From: Chitinophagales bacterium
GTDB taxonomy: Bacteria > Bacteroidota > Bacteroidia > Chitinophagales > UBA2359
Length of the DNA: 64,000 nucleotides
Direction: 5' to 3'
NCBI GenBank assembly: GCA_041392475.1
Contig: JAWKLZ010000001.1
Span: 992,001-1,056,000 of the forward strand
This document shows, in pieces, positions 55,972 to 64,000 of the stretch. A model generated the notes under the pieces. The model was not told where the DNA came from. It did no database searches and saw only the letters and a list, made by a program, of their open reading frames with translations. The first letter of the stretch is position 1; every line of letters begins with the position of its first letter. The position numbers and the translations under genes were made by a program.

Positions 55972-58900
55972 GAAAGTGGAACTTTTATGGCTTCCTTTCC
56001 TATTTACATAACACTTAAGCACCCATATATATTAAATTCTCCCAGTACACATGGTCATCTTCAACCTACACGAGTACGCTTGCCCGCTTATTCGGCAGCT
56101 GCCGTTCCTTATTTTTGGATGCGAAAAGAAAATGCAAGAGATAAATCTACTGCCTACGACTTAGACTATGACGAAATTAGAGAGCCACAATTAGATTGGG
56201 AAAAGGGAAACAATAGAAGGAGTGCTGGTAACACTGGCTGGATACAGGAAATAAGTAATCAAAAAGCATTACTCAATTGTTTTTTTGAACACCTCAAAGA
56301 AGATACATCCTTGGTATTTTTTTATGCCAAACAAGTACCTTTTGTAGAGTCATCAGGTAGAGTATTGGTAGGCGTAGGGAGGGTAGAAAAGGTTATCGAA
56401 TCTGAACCATATAAGGGTAGCAATAGGCGTTTTGGGGCAGCTTATTGGGAGCACATGATTTTACACTCCATTCGTCAAGGTGGCAATAATGGCTTTCTAC
56501 TGCCTTATCACGAAGCACTTGAATACCAAAAAGAAACACCTGATTTTGATATAGCCGAACTCGCCGTCATTGTTCCCAACGATAAACGTTTTGAATTTTC
56601 TTATGCTGCTGAGCATGTTAGCAATGATGGTGCTATTCGTGTTTTGTTGGATTGCTTGAAGTCCTTAGAAAAAGCAGAAGCCCTGAATATTGGTAGCCAT
56701 CATCAGCAATACATTCAATGGATACATCGGGAAATTGCCGCCTTAGAAAAGCTAAGGGGAGCTTACCCTGGTATAGGTGCAGCTCTTTGTGCTTTTGGCA
56801 TAGAAAAAGGGCATTTTGTCGCAGCTGAAATTATCAACAAGCTCAAAGACGATACAGAAAACCCGTGGCATCTGTTTGAAAAAGCATTGGACAATCCCAA
56901 AGGCATATTATCTGATGCTGTAGTAGAATTAATTCCTTTTAATTCTAAAAAACTATATCGGATATTAAAAACAAAAGCTATCCCTACTCGAATCAAGTTT
57001 CTGCATTTGCTCAGTAGATTTGACCTGAGTATTGATCAAGCAAAATGGCTCTTTGTAGCAGAAGAAAGAGAGAAATTGAATATCCTTCGAAAGGATAGGG
57101 AATATCTTGACAACCCCTACCTCATCTATGAAGACTTGCGCTTTACCATTTCTCCCATAGCATTAAATACCATAGACTTAGGGCTATTTCTTAAAAATGC
57201 CTCAAACAATTTATTTCCTAATCAACTTGTTTTATCTGACCCATTTGATAGTAATCGTATAAGGGCACTCACTATTCAGCAACTAGAATGGGCAGCTTTA
57301 CAAGGGCATACTTTATTGCCTCGCAAAGAAATTATCAAACAAATAAGAGAATTGTCTATTATCCCAGTTTGTGCTATTAATAGCGACTATTATGAATTAG
57401 CTGAAGAAGTTTTTAACGGGGCAATCCAGTTAGAAGAAATGAAGAATGAAGAACGAGCCTATCAATTGGTTCGTTTGTCAAAGGCAAAAGACATTATATC
57501 TCAAAAAATAAAGGATAGAGTAAATGGGAAAAGACTTCCACTAACCGCCAATTGGGCTGATTTATTGGACGAAGCCTTAAGAGAATTTACTGTTGGCGTA
57601 CCTGATGATGATGAAATAAAAGCTCGCCAAGAAAAGGCAACTGCCCTTAAAGAAATTGCCGAAAGCAGATTTTCTGTTTTAATTGGTCCAGCTGGCACTG
57701 GTAAAACTACCTTATTAACTATTTTGGCAAGTCAACAAGAAGTTGAAAGCAACGGTGTATTACTATTAGCACCAACGGGCAAAGCACGGGTTCGGATGGA
57801 AGAAGTCGCAAAGAACTTACAAGTAACTTCCAAAACCTTAGCCCAATTTCTTTCAGGTTATGGTCGCTACAACGGAGAAATTCAGCAATATGTATTTTCA
57901 GACCGTTTTTGTGAAGGACAATATGAAACCGTGATTTTGGATGAAGCATCTATGCTCACCGAAGAGATGTTAGCAACGATTTTGGATTGTTTAAAAGGAG
58001 TGAAACGATTTATTCTAGTAGGTGACCACAGGCAACTGCCGCCAATAGGTGCAGGAAGACCATTTGTAGATATTATTCAGTATTTAAAACCCGAAGGGAT
58101 AGAAACTACCTTCCCCCGTTATGGAAAAGGGTATTCAGAACTTACCATCAAAAGACGACAAGGCGGAGCTAACAGAGAGGATTTACAACTAGCAGAATGG
58201 TTTAGTGGCGAAGCATTAGAACCAGGTGCAGATAGTATCATCAATCAAATCATAACCAAGCCTAATTCTAAATATTTACGAGTAGAGCATTGGGAAAACG
58301 AGTCTGATTTTGATAAAATTTTTGAAACCGTATTGGTAGAGGAATTAGGAATGAAATCTATCCAAGATGTTCAGGCATTTAATCAGTCTTTGGGTTCTGC
58401 AGATGGTCGATATTTTAACAACACTAATGACGCTAATTACTTTGGTATTAAACCTTCAGTTAATAGTATTGAAGATTGGCAAGTACTTTCTCCGATTAGA
58501 GAAAAACCATTTGGTGTAAGGGCCATAAATCGTAAGATTCATCAACACTTTCGAAAGGACAAAATTGAATATTCCATAAAAGGGATAAAGAAAAGTTTTA
58601 CAAATAAAGAGGGTAAGTTAATTGAATACACAGAAAAGAAACTTCCGAAACCTGTTGGTCTTGAGCAAATAGTATACGGGGATAAAGTTATAAATTTAGG
58701 TAATCATAAACGGTCTGATGTTTACCCTAAAAAAGACTCTTTAGAATATTTAGCGAACGGAGAAATTGGAATAGTTACTGGTCAATTTAAAAAAAATAAC
58801 GCTAAGTATAAAGGGCCGCCAAAATTTGTTGAGATAGAATTTACATCTCAAAAAGGATTCAGATATACCTTTAAATCAAAGGATTTTAAAGAAGAAACAA

Positions 58901-59794
58901 ATTCACTGATTGAATTAGCATATGCGTTAACAGTACATAAGGCACAGGGTAGTGAATTTGGTAAAGTATTTTTGATAGTTCCGAATCCTTGCTTTTTGTT
59001 GTCCAGAGAAATGTTATACACTTCACTTACAAGACAAAAATACAAAGTGATTTTATTGTTTCAAGGTAATGTATTTGATATTAAAGGATTGGCTTCCCCT
59101 TTAAAATCAGATACGCTGAGAAGAATAACCAATTTATTTTCAAAACCTGAGTTGGTTGAAGTAGAAGGCAATTATCTTGAAAAAAATCTAATCCATCAGG
59201 CTAGTGATGGTAAAATGCTACGCTCCAAAAGTGAACTACTCATCTATCAAAGACTGCTTGATAAGGGTGTTGAACCATTGTATGAGAAAAAACTGATTAT
59301 CAAAGATGTGGAAAAACTTCCAGACTTTACTATAGAAAATGAAGAGTCGGGTGAGGTGTTTTTTTGGGAGCATTGTGGAATGCTGTTTAATGATGAATAG
59401 ACTTGTACGGATTTGATTATGATAGAGTTATGTGAAAAGTGATTTGTTGTGTGCAATTATTTTCCTCTTGAAAAACATTTGTTATAATCAAAATATAGGA
59501 CTCTTTTTCAAAACATTTGTTTATGAGTGTTTTAAGCATAAAATAATAAATCATTAAATATTTTCAATAATTTATTATTCACTGATTATCGAGCCGAACA
59601 AGTCTAATATAAAAAACGATGGGAAGAGAAGTATCAGTGGTATAAAGAGAATGAGATTATAGAAGAAGGGGGGGGGAAATGGTACATTAATAGTTACGGA
59701 GGATAAACCATTTGTAATGGAGGATGGAAGTGTAAGAGGGGGGATTTCCATGAAGGAAATAGATGAAATAATTAACACAAATTTTAAAAGATAA
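55972..59794 (+). pseudogene. RecD-like helicase with PD-(D/E)XK end, disrupted
   Basis: After the IS the frame continues from GAA at 55972 to a stop at 59400; an internal ATG at 55987 (MASFPIYITLKHPY) could still start a product of about 1137 residues. The helicase core has Walker A IGPAGTGKTTLL (near 57685), Walker B VILDEASMLTEE, motif III LVGDHRQLPPIGAGRPF, and ALTVHKAQGSEFG. The C-terminal nuclease is SKSELLIYQRLLDKG, LPDFTIENEESG, FFWEHCGML. A 210-bp insert (59398-59607) interrupts it; skipping the insert gives FNDE-YKKRWEEKYQWYKEN. At a run of nine G (59668-59676) one extra base shifts the frame; after it the reading TLIVTEDKPFVMEDGSVRGG continues to the stop at 59792-59794. Confidence 0.85.
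59398..59607. mobile_element. 210-bp MITE-like insert in the nuclease region
   Basis: The ends are inverted repeats TAGACTTGTACGG (left) and CCGAACAAGTCTAA (right). They resemble the IS ends at 54319 (TTAGACTT). The base sequence after the right end is TATAAAA, the same heptamer that was duplicated by the IS, but no copy is present on the left. The interior is AT-rich with no gene. Removing it rejoins two halves of a conserved sequence in frame. Confidence 0.8.
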
Positions 59795-59802
59795 CATCTT
59801 AA

Positions 59803-62800
59803 ATGAAAATTAAGAATATCAAAGAATATCGCAGTTTTTATAAAGATGCAATTCGTGATCTGCCTACTCGGGATGAAAACTTTATTGGTAATTTCTTAGT
59901 AGAGAAAGAAACTAGAAAGAAAAAATTCGGTTGGTTCGAGATTTATCACGGAGATAAAGAAGGATACGGAAAAGCAGAAGCTGGTATTGAAAATTTTTTG
60001 CAAAGTTTTTTAGATATGGCGAAAGATGGCCAGGCGGTATATGAGTTTTTGCAAAACGCAGTAGATGCAGGTAGTACCCATTACTCAATGGTTTGGGGTA
60101 AAGATGAAATGGACGGTAACCATTATTTATTAGTAGCCAATAATGGTGACATGTTCAATTTGGATAGTATTCGTTCTATTCTCAATGTGGGTTCTTCAAC
60201 CAAAACAAATAATAGTCAAACCATAGGTAAATTTGGAATTGGTTTTAAATTAGCACATCGTTTAGTTGGAAAGGATAATGGTTTACAAGAGCTAATTAAT
60301 GAAAACTCTGGGCCTATCTTGTTTAGCTGGAAAAACTATGAAATAGAACAATTAGCAGACGCAGAAAGTATTGTGCCAGAAGAATTGCAATGGGTTCTAA
60401 AAGATAATGGCAATTATGAGGTGCAGGATGATAACCCTTGGCTATTCAAAATTTTAATTACTTGTTTCCCTTGTTTACCCCAAAATAATACCGTTACTGA
60501 ATTGCCCAAAATGGCAAACGGAGTACAAGCAACTACCAATCCATTTGGTCAAGCAGAATATGAAGTTCTTTCCCGATGGGTAAAGAAAAATCAAAAAATA
60601 CTGAATAAAGAAACCTATAAGGAAGGTGCTTTATTCTTTATTAAATTGGGTTCAGGAAAAGAAGAAGAACTGACAGAAGAAAACCTCAGAGAAGGGGTAA
60701 AATTTGCCATAGCCATACTGAAAGAAACTGCTCCTGATGATGAAAAGGATACAAAGTTATTACAAACAGTCCAACTGAATGATGATGAGCCAATAACCTA
60801 TCCTGATTTAGAATACATCAAGTTAAGTATTGATAAAGAAAATGATAAAGATACCTATGCTCATGTTCGTTTTGGAGTAAATCGTTTTGAAGATTTAAGC
60901 CCTGAACAAGAGAGAAGATTAGCAGATGAAGCGAATATTGAAGCCCTCTTTGGTTTTAGAAAACATAACGAAATAGGTGAGTTTTTTAAAGGAGCACCAA
61001 ACTTATACTTGTATTTCCCATTATCAGAAGAAGTACACAACTTCAATTACATACTTCATTCCAATGCTTTTTACAAAGGTAGTTCAAGAACATTTTTGCA
61101 TAAAGGCAACACTAAGGAAGACGGTATAAACGAACGACTATTAAAGGTAATTGTATCTAAAATTGAGGCTAAGCTTACCGAACTTTCTGGTTCTGAAATA
61201 CAATCCGACAAATCTCTATTTCTTCATTTTTATGCAGCACTTTTAACATCTGGTGAGAGCACCAATCAAGATAGACTTTGGATAGAAACACCTTACATCA
61301 ATCCTATAAACGAACGATTAAAGAAATTTATACCTGTTCGGAATTTATTAGCAAAAGAAGGCTACACAATTGTAGCAGACAGCAGCAAGATTTTTATTAA
61401 AAAAACCAATATCGGAATTGATACCAGTACTTGGGGATTAGCCCATGTGAATTGGTTTTATTGGAATGTTGAAGATGAAGCCATTATTACAAAAAGTATC
61501 GAAAAACTTGGAATAAAAGACTATAATATTTTTGACCTGCTTAAAAATAAAGGCGTTGACACGCATATAAATACTTGGCTAAATGAAGATGATGATAAAA
61601 TAAAAATAGTCTTAAATGAATTGTCTCATTTTAAAGGAGATAAAGCATTAATAGATGCTATAAAACCTCAACTCCTAAAATTAAAACTCTTTAGATTTTC
61701 AAATGGTGATTTGCTTTCATTGTCTGAATTTTTAGAGAAAGAAAAGGATGGGTACTTCTTACTACACAATACGCTTGGTGAGGTAAAAGACATTTTAATC
61801 AAAGCAGGCTTAATAACGACTACAATTGATTTAAATGAGTATAAATTCGTTGATATTTTTAGAACTTATTTATTGCAGGCCTCAAAACATAAAGGATATA
61901 CGGAGCTTACACAATTGTTCAGTAATACAGCAAAAGATGAAAATTTGGCTAAACTTTCTAAATCTGAAAAGCTTAAACTTTTTGATGCTTTTAGAACATT
62001 AAATTCTGATAATGTAACAGAGAGAATTAAAGAACTAAAACTATTCAATAACAATATAGGGAAGCCTGTAGCATTCAAATCTTTATTAGTCAATCACCCC
62101 AATAGTTATTTAGATACTTTCAGCATATCAACCATAGAGTTTGACGATCAACTAAAAACGTTTTTATTAGACAACAATAAAGAGATTTATCAAAATATTG
62201 TTCACCTCTTTTGGTTTGATATATTGGAGTACATTTCGAGAAATAGCAGCAAGGTAAAAGAGGTTGTTTCCGAAATAACTGCCTTATATGAAGATAGCAG
62301 TTGGACAGAAAAACAGCAAAATTTATTATTCAATCAAGGTTTAATAATTTATGAAACAGTAGTACAAAAATCAGAAAATATTTTTTTCAATAAAGCATTG
62401 TGCTCATTGTCAGACGAAGTTTTTACAAAGGTACAAGCAATTAGTTTTAGGTTTTATGGGCTTCATATTCCTGATAAATATTTAATAAGCCACTTGGATG
62501 AAGTACCGTTGTCATATTCTTCGAGGACCAATATTAATTATACTATTCCAAATAAAGAGGTATCAATTGATGAAATAAATGATCTAATGCTTTTTTCATC
62601 ATATTGTGACGTAGATTTTTTTGAAAAGAATAGTATTATTTTTAAAGACAATCAATATCTAATTGATAGTACATCAGGCTTAAAACAATTTAGCACTTCT
62701 AAGACCAGTATTGTAAGTTATATTTCTAAGCACCACCCCAATCAGTTCGTATTAATTCCAGAAGGAATAAACATTGAAAATGGAAAAATCCAATTAACTG

Positions 62801-63333
62801 ATTCTGCATTGGTTGTTCATTTAATTGAATTATTTGGTAAAGAATCTATTGAGCAGGAATTAGATTTAATTGAAATTGTTTTAAATGAAAGGTACGATGA
62901 TAAGAAAGCTTTATTAAACAAATTAACTTATCTAAAGTTAGATACCACTTGGGTTGAAGTACGACAAAATGAACTTTACCTAAAATTATTAAATGATGTC
63001 GTCATTGATAATTTAACTTCCGAAGAACTATCAAGCATTCAGGATAAACTGTTAATTTATGAAAATGATGTTGAAATAATTATTGGAAATATTGATAGTG
63101 CTCAAGATACTGTTGAGGTAAAAAGAGGTGATAGTACAATATATCTTTCACAATCGCAAATACTAAACTTAGAGAATGCTGATACGATTAAACTAATACA
63201 AGGTTTTCACGATGCAGCTTTAATTAGAATTCTCATAAATCCTACAAATGCGGATAAATTATTTAAAATTTCAAAAGTTGGCATTTCTGATGAATTGAAA
63301 AATAAGTTCATTAAGTGTTTGACAAACAATTAA
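59803..63333 (+). CDS. Sacsin-like GHKL ATPase, stopped early
   Basis: The 1176-residue product begins after an 8-bp gap behind the RecD-like gene, as in an operon. Residues about 66-150 hold an HSP90/sacsin-type ATPase: N box AVYEFLQNAVDAGS, VANNGDMF, ILNVGSSTKTNN, and GKFGIGFKLAHRLVG. The rest is a long mixed alpha/beta region without recognised family. The frame ends at TAA 63331-63333, but the very same frame stays open for another 222 codons to the end of the window, so the gene was probably larger. Large proteins of this kind occur next to helicases in phage-defence neighbourhoods; the actual role here is unknown. Confidence 0.8.
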   Translation: MKIKNIKEYRSFYKDAIRDLPTRDENFIGNFLVEKETRKKKFGWFEIYHGDKEGYGKAEAGIENFLQSFLDMAKDGQAVYEFLQNAVDAGSTHYSMVWGKDEMDGNHYLLVANNGDMFNLDSIRSILNVGSSTKTNNSQTIGKFGIGFKLAHRLVGKDNGLQELINENSGPILFSWKNYEIEQLADAESIVPEELQWVLKDNGNYEVQDDNPWLFKILITCFPCLPQNNTVTELPKMANGVQATTNPFGQAEYEVLSRWVKKNQKILNKETYKEGALFFIKLGSGKEEELTEENLREGVKFAIAILKETAPDDEKDTKLLQTVQLNDDEPITYPDLEYIKLSIDKENDKDTYAHVRFGVNRFEDLSPEQERRLADEANIEALFGFRKHNEIGEFFKGAPNLYLYFPLSEEVHNFNYILHSNAFYKGSSRTFLHKGNTKEDGINERLLKVIVSKIEAKLTELSGSEIQSDKSLFLHFYAALLTSGESTNQDRLWIETPYINPINERLKKFIPVRNLLAKEGYTIVADSSKIFIKKTNIGIDTSTWGLAHVNWFYWNVEDEAIITKSIEKLGIKDYNIFDLLKNKGVDTHINTWLNEDDDKIKIVLNELSHFKGDKALIDAIKPQLLKLKLFRFSNGDLLSLSEFLEKEKDGYFLLHNTLGEVKDILIKAGLITTTIDLNEYKFVDIFRTYLLQASKHKGYTELTQLFSNTAKDENLAKLSKSEKLKLFDAFRTLNSDNVTERIKELKLFNNNIGKPVAFKSLLVNHPNSYLDTFSISTIEFDDQLKTFLLDNNKEIYQNIVHLFWFDILEYISRNSSKVKEVVSEITALYEDSSWTEKQQNLLFNQGLIIYETVVQKSENIFFNKALCSLSDEVFTKVQAISFRFYGLHIPDKYLISHLDEVPLSYSSRTNINYTIPNKEVSIDEINDLMLFSSYCDVDFFEKNSIIFKDNQYLIDSTSGLKQFSTSKTSIVSYISKHHPNQFVLIPEGINIENGKIQLTDSALVVHLIELFGKESIEQELDLIEIVLNERYDDKKALLNKLTYLKLDTTWVEVRQNELYLKLLNDVVIDNLTSEELSSIQDKLLIYENDVEIIIGNIDSAQDTVEVKRGDSTIYLSQSQILNLENADTIKLIQGFHDAALIRILINPTNADKLFKISKVGISDELKNKFIKCLTNN

Positions 63334-64000
63334 ATAGAAAATAGTCACCAATTAATTTTTGTTTGTCTTTCAGACAAGTTTGACAAAAATAAAATTGGAG
63401 ACTTTAAATTACTCTCACAAGACAACAAATGGCGTAGTTTCAAAGGATCATTAATTATTTATACTAACCAAAACTTAAAAAATATAAATCTCGCTTATTT
63501 AATCAATGAAAAATATATTAATCTCCAAGACTTACTTCATCTATCTGATTTAGAAGCCTTCAATTTTGGTGAAAATGAAGATGATGTTATTGCTCCTAAA
63601 TTTTTATTTGTAAAAGGGATGAATCCCAAATTATTGTCTGGAGACGGTGAGCTGACTGAAAAATTAGATTACTTGTATAATGGATGGGAAAACCTTCCAC
63701 GCAACATAAGAGAATACAAAAGAAATGCAGAATGGGCGATTTTTTTAAGACTAATTCCTTCTCAATTCGTCTTAAATGGAATACATACAGAAAATGAAGT
63801 ACTGCCTGATAAATTTATAAATTGGTGTCAAAAAGATGAAGCGAAACAAGAGTTCTTAAAGGCTTTAGGGGTAAATGTAGATGAAAGTTATATAGAATCA
63901 ATTAGGTTATTCCTTCTAAAAGAAAAAAATAGTAATCCAAGCAAAATAGATGTTCTAAAATTCAATGCCACACTTCTCTTTAATACATTAAATGGTTTGG
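63334..64000 (+). pseudogene. Continuation of the sacsin-like gene beyond an in-frame stop
   Basis: Reading on in frame after the TAA gives IENSHQLIFVCLSDKFDKNK, then NAEWAIFLRLIPSQFVLNG and more, open to base 64000. No start codon occurs in the first 100 or so codons, and composition matches the upstream gene. This points to a nonsense mutation (or sequencing error) in one long gene. The true end is outside the window. Confidence 0.75.

Noticed and set aside
1..64000. tRNA or rRNA genes
   Set aside because: No cloverleaf or rRNA-like segment was noticed in the gaps; a dedicated scan (e.g. a covariance-model search) would settle it.

Overview
The window looks like a chromosome segment of a gliding or multicellular Bacteroidota, most like the Saprospiria/Chitinophagia side. 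Base composition is moderate to low in GC. Two dedicated type IX secretion (T9SS) components, PorU and PorV, are present. Several large secreted proteins end in T9SS type A or type B (CHU_C) sorting domains, and there is a Bacteroidota-type OstA-like LptA homologue. The assignment rests on these gene families; no rRNA or tRNA gene was seen.

Region 1 (1-39355) is mostly housekeeping and secretion. It holds the end of a SHOCT-domain protein, two T9SS cargo proteins with nearly identical 3' ends, porU and porV, a lipid kinase, an orphan membrane histidine kinase, a secreted lysyl oxidase with its copper and quinone-cofactor residues, a UbiB/AarF kinase-like protein facing an ABC-F ATPase, a CHU_C adhesin-like protein, a subtilisin, a TlpA-like thioredoxin, purB, topA, a SirB1-like protein, a 1429-residue repeat protein, and an OstA-like protein. 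Two paralogous helical-repeat proteins of unknown function (21976 and 35619) also lie here.

Region 2 (39356-49022) is accessory DNA. It has an internally deleted ATPase/nuclease gene, then three minus-strand genes that look like a conflict system: a TIR protein, a 440-residue protein sharing a short motif with the TIR tail, and a STAND NTPase with a membrane segment and a C-terminal formylglycine-generating-enzyme-like domain. The last 110 bases of that gene have the layout of a diversity-generating-retroelement variable region. Next comes a replication-like module: a RepA-like ATPase with a suspected frameshift, a small helical protein, a protein with an SSB-type acidic tail, and a zinc-ribbon protein.

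Region 3 (49023-53333) has an IPTL-CTERM CUB-like protein, a probable outer-membrane protein, and an AAA-ATPase/PD-(D/E)XK protein flanked on both sides by a 127-bp repeat family.

Region 4 (53334-64000) is a decaying two-gene system. A RecD-like helicase/nuclease gene starts at 54094. It is split by a 1646-bp IS4-type insertion sequence with a 7-bp target duplication, then by a 210-bp MITE-like insert, and carries a frameshift at a run of nine G. Removing the two inserts restores a continuous reading frame at both sites. Eight bases downstream begins a sacsin-like GHKL ATPase gene that has one in-frame stop at 63331 and runs off the window.

Small repeats are frequent. A 141-144 bp element with GGTTCTTTGACAA ends occurs three times, twice with perfect 8-bp target duplications. 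There are also REP-like palindromes, a 14-bp minisatellite and a 127-bp tandem repeat.
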